Assembly: GCF_900187265.1 (NCBI RefSeq)
Contig: NZ_LT906450.1
Location: 3,091,444-3,155,443 of the forward strand
Direction of reading: 5' to 3'
Origin: Rhodococcus rhodochrous
GTDB lineage: Bacteria; Actinomycetota; Actinomycetes; Mycobacteriales; Mycobacteriaceae
Length of the DNA stretch: 64,000 nucleotides
The translations under genes and the position numbers were made by a program. Shown here piece after piece: positions 54,739-62,847 of the stretch; positions within the stretch are counted from its first letter, which is position 1; each line of letters begins with the position of its first letter. The notes under the pieces are model-generated. The model was not told the origin of the DNA and did no database searches. It saw only the letters and a program-made list of their open reading frames with translations.

Positions 54739-56936
54739 CCGACGCTCTCTTCGACCGCGCGGATGCGCCCGCGGAGATCCGGGTCTTCGGGATCCGGCAC
54801 CACGGACCGGGTTCGGCGCGCGCGGTCCTGCAGGCACTCGCCGAGTTCGAACCCGACACCGTCCTCATCGAGGGTCCGTCGGACGCCGATCCGGTGCTCG
54901 CGCTCGCCGCGGCCGACGACATGGTCCCCCCGGTCGCATTGCTGGCCTACGCCCGCGACGAACCGGCGCGGGCGGCGTTCTGGCCGTTCGCGGCCTTCTC
55001 GCCCGAGTGGCAGGCCCTGCGCTGGGCGTACCTGCACGATGCCGACGTGCGGTTCTGCGACCTTCCGGCGGCGATGTCGCTCGCCGCCGAACGCGAGGTC
55101 GGCGACCGCGCGACCGACGACCTGCTCGGCATGCTCGCCCGCGCCGGCGGCTACGCCGACTTCGAGCAGTGGTGGGACGCGGTGGTCGAGCACGGCACCG
55201 CACAGGCCTTCGACGAGATCACCGACGCGATGCGCGTGCTGCGCGAAGATGTCGGGATCGACGACCACACCGCGCGACGCGAGGCGCACATGCGGCAGGT
55301 GCTGCGCGCAACGGTCAAGGCCGGGGCCCGCGCGATCGCCGTGGTGTGCGGGGCGATGCACGCGCCCGCACTGACCGGCCGACTCGGACCGGCCGCCCCC
55401 GACGCGCGTCTGCTCAAGGGCATTCCCAAGGTGAAGACCACTCTCACATGGGTGCCGTGGAGCCACTCCCGGTTGTCGCTGTCGTCGGGCTACGGCGCCG
55501 GCATCACCTCACCCGGCTGGTACCACCATCTGTTCACACAGCCCGCGGACACGACCGCACGCTGGTTCACCCGCGTGGCCCGTGTCCTGCGCGAGGAGGA
55601 TCTTCCCGTCTCGAGCGCCCACGTCATCGAGGCGACGCGCCTCGCCGACACGCTCGCGGCGCTGCGCGGTCGCGCTGCGGCCGGACTCGACGAGGTCGTC
55701 GAGGCGACCCGATCGGTGCTGTGCGACGGCGACGACGTCCTGCTCGACCTCGTCACGCGGCGGCTCGTCGTCGGCGAGGCACTCGGTTCCGTCTCCGAGG
55801 ACACCCCCACCGTCCCGCTCGACACCGACCTGCAGCGGAATGCGAAGTCGTTGCGCCTCAAGCGGTCCGCCGAAGCGAAGAACCTCGATCTGGACCTGCG
55901 CCGCGAGATCGACGTCGCGCGGTCGCGACTGCTGCACCGCCTGGCTCTGCTCGGGATCGACTGGGGCACGCCCACGGAGAGCGAGGTGCGCTCGACCGGT
56001 ACGTTCCGCGAGACCTGGACGCTGCGGTGGGAACCCGAGTTGTCGGTGGCGATCGTCGAGGCGTCCCGGTGGGGCACGACGGTGGAATCCGCGGCGGCCG
56101 CCACGGTGGCCGACCGTGCCGCACGCTCCGGGATCGCGCTCGCCGACCTCACCGAACTCCTCGAACGGGCGTTGCTCGCCGACCTGCGGACCACGATCAC
56201 GTCGCTGGTGACGGCGATCGACGCGGCGGCCGCACTCGATCACGATGTGCTGCACCTGATGAGCGCACTGCCGACCCTCGTGCGCACCGTCCGTTACGGC
56301 GATGTGCGGGGCACCGATCTGTCCTCCCTGGAACACGTCTGCGACGCCCTGCTCGCGCGTGTCTGCGCCGGTCTCCCGGCGGCGGTCACCGGTCTCGACC
56401 ACGACGCCGCCGATGCGCTGCGCACCGCGATCGACGACGTGCATCTCGCTCTCGCGCTGCGTGAGGACCCGACCGCGACCGGCCGGTGGCTCGACACTCT
56501 GACGTCGGTGAGCGAGCGTGACGACGTCGACGGTCTGCTCCTCGGCCGCACCACCCGGATGCTGCGCGACACCGGCCGACTCGGCGAGTACGAGGCGTCC
56601 GTGCGGGTCGCGCGAGCGTTGTCGGTGGGGTCATCGGCACCCGTGAAGGCGCGCTGGATCGACGGATTCCTCGGCGGGGGCGGGCTCCTGCTCGTTCACG
56701 ACAGCGCACTGTTCGACCTCGTCGACGAGTGGATCAGCAACCTCACCGACGACGACTTCGTCGACGTCCTGCCCGTCCTCCGACGCACCTTCGGGTCGTT
56801 CGCCTTCGGTGAGCGACGCCTGCTCGGGCAGACCGTGCGCGGCGAACGCACCCGCCGCACGGAGGCACCACCCGCCGTGGATCGCGGCCGGATCGCCCTG
56901 ACAGCCACCGCGTCGATCCTGGGAGTGTCGGCATGA
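54735..56936 (+). CDS. DUF5682 protein, TIKI/TraB/EreA-like putative hydrolase
   Basis: A 733-residue protein. The N-terminal 210 residues show GIRHHGPGSARAV (H22, H23), LIEGPSDADP (E46) and VVCGAMHAPALTG (H209). This order of His, Glu and His motifs mimics TIKI/TraB/ChaN/EreA metal-dependent hydrolases, which include proteases and erythromycin esterases. The remaining 500 residues are helical and unassigned. The GTGA overlap ties it to the MoxR gene. It is the likely catalytic effector of the operon, with substrate unknown. The family label is from context; the fold comparison is inference. Confidence 0.72.
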   Translation: MTDALFDRADAPAEIRVFGIRHHGPGSARAVLQALAEFEPDTVLIEGPSDADPVLALAAADDMVPPVALLAYARDEPARAAFWPFAAFSPEWQALRWAYLHDADVRFCDLPAAMSLAAEREVGDRATDDLLGMLARAGGYADFEQWWDAVVEHGTAQAFDEITDAMRVLREDVGIDDHTARREAHMRQVLRATVKAGARAIAVVCGAMHAPALTGRLGPAAPDARLLKGIPKVKTTLTWVPWSHSRLSLSSGYGAGITSPGWYHHLFTQPADTTARWFTRVARVLREEDLPVSSAHVIEATRLADTLAALRGRAAAGLDEVVEATRSVLCDGDDVLLDLVTRRLVVGEALGSVSEDTPTVPLDTDLQRNAKSLRLKRSAEAKNLDLDLRREIDVARSRLLHRLALLGIDWGTPTESEVRSTGTFRETWTLRWEPELSVAIVEASRWGTTVESAAAATVADRAARSGIALADLTELLERALLADLRTTITSLVTAIDAAAALDHDVLHLMSALPTLVRTVRYGDVRGTDLSSLEHVCDALLARVCAGLPAAVTGLDHDAADALRTAIDDVHLALALREDPTATGRWLDTLTSVSERDDVDGLLLGRTTRMLRDTGRLGEYEASVRVARALSVGSSAPVKARWIDGFLGGGGLLLVHDSALFDLVDEWISNLTDDDFVDVLPVLRRTFGSFAFGERRLLGQTVRGERTRRTEAPPAVDRGRIALTATASILGVSA

Positions 56937-58090
56937 CAACCGAATCCGGAGACACCGAACGCCTGCGCCGCTGGCGGCTCGCACTCGGCGAGGCCGCCGA
57001 GGACTCCACGGGCTCCCTGTCCTCGGCCGACGACAACGCCATGGACGCCGCGCTCGCCGCGCTGTACGACACCGCACCCGGCGACGGCACCGCACCGCGC
57101 ACGGCAGGTCTCGGCGCGTCCGCGCCACGGGTGGCGCGCTGGCTCGGCGACATCCGCACCTACTTCCCGACGTCCGTCGTCCAGGTGATGCAACGCGATG
57201 CGGTGGATCGACTCGGACTGACCCGGCTGCTCCTCGAACCCGAGATGCTCGAAGCCGTCGAACCGGACGTACACCTGGTGGGCACGTTGCTGAGCCTGAA
57301 CCGCGTGATGCCGGAGACCACCAAGGCGACGGCCCGGACGGTCGTCGAGAAGGTCGTGCGCGAGATCGAGGAACGCATCGCCCAGCACACCCGCACCGCC
57401 GTCACGGGCGCACTCGACCGGTCGTCGCGGACGTCGAATCCGAAGCTGCGCGACATCGACTGGGATCGCACGATCCGCGCGAACCTCGCCCACTACCTGC
57501 CGGAGCATCGCACGGTGGTGCCCGAGAAGCTGGTGGGCTACGGGCGCCGGTCGCAGGTGGTGAAACGCGACGTAGTGCTCGCGGTGGACCAGTCCGGATC
57601 GATGGCATCGAGCGTGGTGTACGCGTCGGTGTTCGCGGCGGTCCTGGCGTCGATGCGGGCACTGCGGACCTCGCTGGTCGTCTTCGACACCGCGGTGGTG
57701 GACCTGACCGACAAGCTCACCGATCCGGTGGACGTGCTGTTCGGCACCCAGCTCGGCGGCGGCACCGACATCAATCGGGCGATCGCCTACAGCAGGTCGC
57801 TGATCACGCGCCCGGCCGATTCGCTGTTCGTGCTCATCTCGGATCTGTACGAGGGCGGTATCCGCGCCGAGATGCTCTCCCGCATCCGGGAGATGCTCGC
57901 CGCAGGTGTGCAGGTCGTGGTGCTGCTCGCGCTGTCCGACGACGGGGCGCCGTCCTTCGATCGCGACAACGCGGCGGCGCTCGCCGAACTCGGAGTCCCC
58001 GCCTTCGCGTGCACGCCCGACCGGTTCCCGGAACTGCTCGCCGTCGCGCTCGAACGAGGTGACATCGGACGCTGGTCGCAGACCGGATGA
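56933..58090 (+). CDS. VWA-domain protein (MoxR partner)
   Basis: A 385-residue protein with a C-terminal von Willebrand A domain. The complete MIDAS metal site is D219-x-S-x-S in AVDQSGSM, T278 in GGGTDIN and D304 in LISDLYEGG. The N-terminal 200 residues form a helical part with MQRDAVDRLGLTRLLLEPEM. The ATG overlaps the DUF5682 stop. In MoxR-VWA systems this protein links the ATPase to substrates through Mg-dependent binding. It closes the operon; the convergent MFS gene ends 36 bp on. Confidence 0.9.
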   Translation: MTTESGDTERLRRWRLALGEAAEDSTGSLSSADDNAMDAALAALYDTAPGDGTAPRTAGLGASAPRVARWLGDIRTYFPTSVVQVMQRDAVDRLGLTRLLLEPEMLEAVEPDVHLVGTLLSLNRVMPETTKATARTVVEKVVREIEERIAQHTRTAVTGALDRSSRTSNPKLRDIDWDRTIRANLAHYLPEHRTVVPEKLVGYGRRSQVVKRDVVLAVDQSGSMASSVVYASVFAAVLASMRALRTSLVVFDTAVVDLTDKLTDPVDVLFGTQLGGGTDINRAIAYSRSLITRPADSLFVLISDLYEGGIRAEMLSRIREMLAAGVQVVVLLALSDDGAPSFDRDNAAALAELGVPAFACTPDRFPELLAVALERGDIGRWSQTG

Positions 58091-58126
58091 GGGCCGACCG
58101 ATCCCGAACGGCGTGAAGATCGGGGT

Positions 58127-59731
58127 TCAGTGGGCCGGTTCCCCGGGGAAGTCGACCGCCGCGTCACCGTCCTCCTCGGCGTACCGCTCGAGCAGCGCGA
58201 TCTCGCCCGTGCGTGAGGGGAACGCGAAGGCCACCAACGCCGCTCCGACCAGCACGATCGCGATCGCGGCCGTGTAGGCGCGGGTGTCGCCGTCGAGGAA
58301 GGCCGACCGGGCGGCCTCGACGATCTGCGGCGCGTACTGCGGATAGTGTTCGGCGATCCCGACGGCACCCGCGAACGACTTCTCCAATGCGGTCTCGGTC
58401 TGCTCGTCGACGGCCGCGGCCTGCGGACTCGCCGCGATCGTCGCGGCGAGGGAGGCCGAGTACCCGGCCGTGAGCAGGGCACCGAGGATCGACTGGACGA
58501 TCGCGCCGCCGAGATCACGTTGCAGATCGGCCGTGCCGGAGGCCATTCCGGCGCGGGAGACCGGCACCGACCCCGTGAGCGAATGCGAGGCCGGGGTACC
58601 GGCGAGACCGACACCGGCTCCCAGGCACATGTATCCGAGGGCGATCACCCAGTAGTGCGCGTCCTCGTCCCACAGCATCAGTGCGACGACGAGTCCGGCC
58701 ACGATCGCGACGTAACCCGACAGCAGGGTGAAGCGGGAGCCGCGCGACCCGACCAGTTTCGCCGACTGCGGTGCCACCAGCACCATCACGAATGCGGCGG
58801 GCAGCGCCGCCGATCCGGCCGCGAGCGTGGAGTATCCGAGCACGTTCTGCAGGTACTGCTGGCTGATGTACATCGTGCCCATGAGGGTGCCGAACACGAT
58901 GATGCCCGCCACGGCCGCGACCCAGAACACCCGGCGCCGCGCGACGCGCAGGTCGAACAGGGGATTCGCCGCGCGCAGCTGGCGCATCACGAAGAGGATC
59001 ACCGCGACGAGAGCGATCACGAGGGCGGACACCGCGATGGTCTTCATCCCGTCGACGGGCACGAAGTTGATGCCCAGGACGAGCGAGCCGACGAGCACGA
59101 CCGAGACGATGCCACCGAGATGATCGACCGGGTCGGTCGACTCGTTGACGTGGCTCGGCACGAACACCCAGGTAAGGGCCAGCGCGATGAGCGCGAGCGG
59201 GATGGTCACGAGGAAGACCGATCCCCAGAAGAACTGTTCGAGCAACATGCCGGCGACGAGCGGGCCGAGCGCGGTCAGGCCGCCACCGATCGACGACCAC
59301 AGCGCGATCGCGCGCGTGCGCGCTGCGCCCGACCACAGTGCGGTGATCAGGGCCAGGGTGGTGGGGAACGCCAGACCGGCGGAGACGCCGCCGAGCACCC
59401 GTGCCGCGAACAGCACCTCGGTGCTCGGCGCGAATCCGGCGACCGCGGAGGCGGGAACCGACAAGGCCATGCCGAGCAGCAGCATCGTCTTGCGTCCGTA
59501 GCGGTCGCCGACGGCCCCGAGGTAGAGCACCGACGCGGCGAGACCGACGGAATAACCGACCGCGACGAGGTTCAGTTCGGTCTGGCTCGCGTCGAACGCC
59601 TTCCCGATGTCGGGCAGTGCCACGTTCGCGACGGCGAGGTTCAGGTTCGCCACGGCGGCGACGAGGATCAGCGAGGCCAGCACCAGCTTCGCGCGTGCCG
59701 GCCGACCGTCGTCAGGTGGGGTCACGGACAC
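58127..59731 (-). CDS. MFS drug exporter of the EmrB/QacA (14-helix) type
   Basis: A 534-residue transporter with about fourteen membrane helices. Motif A is LGAVGDRYGRKTMLLLG and motif C-like segments appear in ALWSSIGGGLTALGPLVAGM. It ends with a charged tail DGDAAVDFPGEPAH. GTG at 59731 is chosen; GTG at 59791 would add 20 residues and falls next to the iron box. Exporters of this class pump drugs or siderophores by proton antiport. The divergent neighbour is a siderophore-binding lipoprotein, so siderophore export is possible. Substrate not shown. Confidence 0.85.
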   Translation of the reverse strand: MSVTPPDDGRPARAKLVLASLILVAAVANLNLAVANVALPDIGKAFDASQTELNLVAVGYSVGLAASVLYLGAVGDRYGRKTMLLLGMALSVPASAVAGFAPSTEVLFAARVLGGVSAGLAFPTTLALITALWSGAARTRAIALWSSIGGGLTALGPLVAGMLLEQFFWGSVFLVTIPLALIALALTWVFVPSHVNESTDPVDHLGGIVSVVLVGSLVLGINFVPVDGMKTIAVSALVIALVAVILFVMRQLRAANPLFDLRVARRRVFWVAAVAGIIVFGTLMGTMYISQQYLQNVLGYSTLAAGSAALPAAFVMVLVAPQSAKLVGSRGSRFTLLSGYVAIVAGLVVALMLWDEDAHYWVIALGYMCLGAGVGLAGTPASHSLTGSVPVSRAGMASGTADLQRDLGGAIVQSILGALLTAGYSASLAATIAASPQAAAVDEQTETALEKSFAGAVGIAEHYPQYAPQIVEAARSAFLDGDTRAYTAAIAIVLVGAALVAFAFPSRTGEIALLERYAEEDGDAAVDFPGEPAH

Positions 59732-59800
59732 ATAGTGCGCGCCAGAGCCGCTGTTCTGCGTGGTTTCCGGCCGGTTTTCACCTCCGGTCACCCCGCCGGG

Positions 59801-59819
59801 TTAGGATCACCTCACTTGT
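59801..59819. promoter_or_regulatory. DtxR/IdeR-like iron box
   Basis: TTAGGATCACCTCACTTGT matches the 19-bp iron-box consensus at about 12 positions. It covers a TAGGAT -10 (59802-59807) of the binding-protein gene and lies just upstream of the divergent MFS gene, so both could be iron-controlled. Confidence 0.55.
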
Positions 59820-59843
59820 TGATCGACAGACTCGAGGCCAGTC

Positions 59844-60839
59844 ATGACACGCCGTTCCGCCGCGCTGCTCCGTTCCGCCGCTCTGTTCACGGCCACCGCG
59901 ATCGCGCTGACCGCGTGCGGATCGGCCGACACGGAATCCGACTCCGGTCCGGCACCGGCCGACGGTGCCTTCCCCGTCACCGTCGACACGAAGTTCGGGG
60001 AGGTCACCATCGAATCCGCCCCGGAACGCGTCGCGGCACTGGGCTGGGGCGACGCCGAAACCGCACTGGCGCTCGGGGTTCAGCCGGTGGCCGCGAGCGA
60101 CTGGCTCGCCTTCGGTGGCGACGGTGTGGGCCCGTGGGCGCAGGGGCTGTACGACTCGCCGCCGGAGCTCATCGGCACGATCGAGCCGTCCTTCGAGCTG
60201 CTCGCGGCGCAGACGCCCGATCTGATCCTCGACACCAAGAGCTCCGGTGAGCAGGCCCGCTACGAGACGCTGTCGGGGATCGCTCCGACGGTCGCTGGTC
60301 CGGAGGGCAGCGACGCCTATCTCACGTCGCTCGACGACCAGGTGACCTCCGTGGCAGCGGCTCTCGGTGTCCCGGACAAGGGTGCCGAATTGTTGTCGCA
60401 GATCGATGCGGACTTCGAGCAGGCCGCTGCCGACAATCCCGGGTTCGCGGGCAAGACCGTCACCGTCGCCTCCTACACGTCGGAGGGGTGGGGTGCCTAC
60501 GTGGTCGGTGACTCGCGCGTCGACTTCATGACCGAGCTCGGTTTCGTGAACAATCCGCAGGTGCAGGCCGCGGCGACGGACGACTTCTTCATCACCGTCT
60601 CCGACGAGAACCTGGACATGCTCGACGCCGACCTGCTGATCGTGCTGCCGATCTACGTGCCGGCCGCGGAGGTGACCGACAATCCGGTCTTCCAGCAGCT
60701 CCCGGCGGTGCGCGACGGCCGGTTCCTCGTGCTCGACAGCGATTCCGACATCTCCGCGGCGTTCTCGACGAATTCGGTGCTGTCGGTGCCGTTCGCACTC
60801 GACGAGTTGGTTCCGCTGGTCGCCGAACGCGTGAACTGA
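59844..60839 (+). CDS. Iron-siderophore ABC transporter substrate-binding lipoprotein (FecB/FepB type)
   Basis: A 331-residue lipoprotein. The signal ends in LTAC with Cys25 (ATAIALTACGS). The binding fold shows FPVTVDTKFGEVTIESAPER and RVAALGWGDAETALALGVQP, typical of class III siderophore-binding proteins, and ends VPFALDELVPLVAERVN. An IdeR-like box precedes it and GAGG is 8 bases before the ATG. No permease or ATPase lies beside it, so it must work with a transporter elsewhere. Confidence 0.9.
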   Translation: MTRRSAALLRSAALFTATAIALTACGSADTESDSGPAPADGAFPVTVDTKFGEVTIESAPERVAALGWGDAETALALGVQPVAASDWLAFGGDGVGPWAQGLYDSPPELIGTIEPSFELLAAQTPDLILDTKSSGEQARYETLSGIAPTVAGPEGSDAYLTSLDDQVTSVAAALGVPDKGAELLSQIDADFEQAAADNPGFAGKTVTVASYTSEGWGAYVVGDSRVDFMTELGFVNNPQVQAAATDDFFITVSDENLDMLDADLLIVLPIYVPAAEVTDNPVFQQLPAVRDGRFLVLDSDSDISAAFSTNSVLSVPFALDELVPLVAERVN

Positions 60840-60868
60840 GCCCGCCCCGCGGCGTATCTCGACTTCCG

Positions 60869-61567
60869 CTATGCGTATGTGGCGGCGGGGGCGGGCGGAG
60901 GCAGATCCGACCATCGGGAGGCACGGGCAGCAAAGCTGTGGGCGTCGAGTGCGCCGCTGCCGGCCGGGATCCGGCCGACGACCGGGACGCCGGTGACGTC
61001 GGGAAGGTCGTCCAGATTGCATTGCTCCGCCAGATCCGGTGCAGCAGGCCAGGACCCGATGATCACCCCCGGGCATTCGACCCCCGCCGCGCGGAGCGCC
61101 GCCACGGTGAGCGCGGTGTGGTTGAGCGTGCCCAGTCCCGCGGCGGCGACGATCACCGCCGGTGCTCCGAGCGCGGCTGCGACGTCGGCGAGGGTGAAGC
61201 CGCCCGCACCGAGCCGGACGAGCAGACCTCCCGCCCCTTCGACCAGGGTGAGGTCGTGCTCGGCGTCGAGTCTCCGGACGGTGTCGATGATCTCGTCGAG
61301 AGTGAGCGGCGGACGTCCACTGCGCCGCGCGGCGGTGTCGGGCGCGAGCGGATCGGGATACCGCGCGAGTTCGACGACCCGGACGGAGTCTCCGGTCAGT
61401 CGCAGGATCTCGTGCAGGTCGCCCGGTCCGTCGTCGGTCACGCCCGTCTGGGCGGGTTTGCACACCGCGACCCGTAGCCCCGCGGTCACGGCGTTCACGG
61501 CGAGCGCCGCGGTCGCGACGGTCTTGCCCACATCGGTCGATGTACCGGTGACGACGAGAACGCTCAT
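60869..61567 (-). CDS. bioD: Dethiobiotin synthetase
   Basis: A 232-residue ATP-dependent carboxylase that closes the ureido ring of dethiobiotin. Walker [13 protein letters not shown] is at residues 8-19, with [30 protein letters not shown] and the later switch region. ATGA overlap with bioF. It is the last gene of the bioF-bioD unit controlled by the BioQ box at 62719. Confidence 0.96.
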   Translation of the reverse strand: MSVLVVTGTSTDVGKTVATAALAVNAVTAGLRVAVCKPAQTGVTDDGPGDLHEILRLTGDSVRVVELARYPDPLAPDTAARRSGRPPLTLDEIIDTVRRLDAEHDLTLVEGAGGLLVRLGAGGFTLADVAAALGAPAVIVAAAGLGTLNHTALTVAALRAAGVECPGVIIGSWPAAPDLAEQCNLDDLPDVTGVPVVGRIPAGSGALDAHSFAARASRWSDLPPPAPAATYA

Positions 61568-62703
61568 GCCCGGGCTCCCGCGAGGATGTCGGTGAGCACC
61601 TCGTCGACGAGGGTGCGTTCGTCGTCGGTGAGGTTCGCGCGGGCCGTCAGGCGCAGCCGCGAGGTGCCCGCCGGCACCGAGGGCGGCCGGAAGCAGCCGA
61701 CGTGCACACCGCGCTCGCGACACCGCGCCGCGGCGTCGGCCGCGACGTGCGGGTCACCGAGGATCACCGACACCACGGCGGACGGCGGCGCCTCGACACC
61801 CGTGACCCGGGCGAGGTGCGCGGCCTGATCGAGCACGGCCGCCGCGCGGGCGGGTTCGGCGCGCAGCACCTTCAACGCGCCCCGGGCGGCACCGACGGCG
61901 GCCGGGGCGAGCCCGGTGTCGAAGATGAAGGTGCGGGCGGTATCCACGAGGTGTTCCCGCACGCGCCCGTCGGCGAGGACGACTCCGCCCTGGGAGGCAA
62001 GGGATTTCGACAGCGTCGCCGTGACGACCACATCGGGCTCGCCGGCGAGACCCATTTCGTGGACGAGTCCGCGGCCCCCCGCGCCGCGGACCCCCACTCC
62101 GTGGGCCTCGTCGACGAGCAGCAACGCGCCGTGCGCTCGGCAGACGCGATGCAGTTCCCGCAGCGGCGCGAGGTCGCCGTCGGTACTGAACACCGAGTCG
62201 GTCAGGACGAGCGCGCGGGCCTCGGTGCGCGTCGCGAGGGCGTGCGCGACCGCGTCGACGTCGTTGTGCGGGGTGACGACGATCCTCGAGCGGGACAACC
62301 GGCACGCGTCGACGAGCGAGGCGTGGCTGCCGGCGTCCGACACGATCAGTGCGTCCCTGCCACCGAGGGCGGCGACGGCACCGAGGTTGGCGGCGTATCC
62401 GCTCGAGAACACCAGGCCGCTGTCGGCCCCGACGAAGTCGGCGAGTTCGCGTTCGAGGAGCTCGTGTTCGGCGGTGGTGCCGGTGACCAGGCGCGATCCG
62501 GTGGAACCGGCTCCCCATCGCCGCAGGGCGGCGGTGGCCCCCGCGAGGACCTCGGGATGGCGGGTCAGGCCGAGATAGTCGTTGGAGGCGAGGTCGACGA
62601 CGGTCGAGCCGGGGGTCCGGACGACGGGGTCGCGGTGCAGGCCCGCTGCGCGTCGCGCCGCCGCGGTGCCGTCGAGCCACGCCAGGGCGGGATGTGCGGT
62701 CAT
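61564..62703 (-). CDS. bioF: 8-amino-7-oxononanoate synthase
   Basis: A 379-residue PLP enzyme condensing pimeloyl thioester with alanine. The PLP lysine lies in [31 protein letters not shown] and [17 protein letters not shown] are signature blocks. The ATG at 62703 lies 15 bp past the BioQ box, so repression should be tight. It is followed by bioD. Confidence 0.96.
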   Translation of the reverse strand: MTAHPALAWLDGTAAARRAAGLHRDPVVRTPGSTVVDLASNDYLGLTRHPEVLAGATAALRRWGAGSTGSRLVTGTTAEHELLERELADFVGADSGLVFSSGYAANLGAVAALGGRDALIVSDAGSHASLVDACRLSRSRIVVTPHNDVDAVAHALATRTEARALVLTDSVFSTDGDLAPLRELHRVCRAHGALLLVDEAHGVGVRGAGGRGLVHEMGLAGEPDVVVTATLSKSLASQGGVVLADGRVREHLVDTARTFIFDTGLAPAAVGAARGALKVLRAEPARAAAVLDQAAHLARVTGVEAPPSAVVSVILGDPHVAADAAARCRERGVHVGCFRPPSVPAGTSRLRLTARANLTDDERTLVDEVLTDILAGARA

Positions 62704-62718
62704 GAGCGGTGACCTTAC

Positions 62719-62733
62719 TTGAACACCGTTCAA
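62719..62733. promoter_or_regulatory. BioQ-type operator before bioF
   Basis: TTGAACACCGTTCAA is a perfect inverted repeat with the same half-sites as the two boxes at bioB. The flanking C and G extend it to 17 bp. Confidence 0.85.
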
Positions 62734-62847
62734 GTCGCTACGTCGGTGGCCTCGGGTCGCAGGCCGGATGCCTGGATCGCCGGACGTTCCTACGGCGCAC
62801 CGCGCGCCCTGAGGGCCGTCGGCGCGAATGTCGGCCGACTCCTTCGA

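Noticed and set aside
52147-54837. Open frame of almost 900 codons on the minus strand
   Set aside because: It is antisense to the DUF5691 and MoxR genes, has Ser/Arg-rich sequence typical of a GC-rich shadow frame and no domain motif.
58098-58123. Terminator between the VWA and MFS genes
   Set aside because: CCGATC/GATCGG can pair, but the loop is 14 bases and the stem is weak, so support is too thin.
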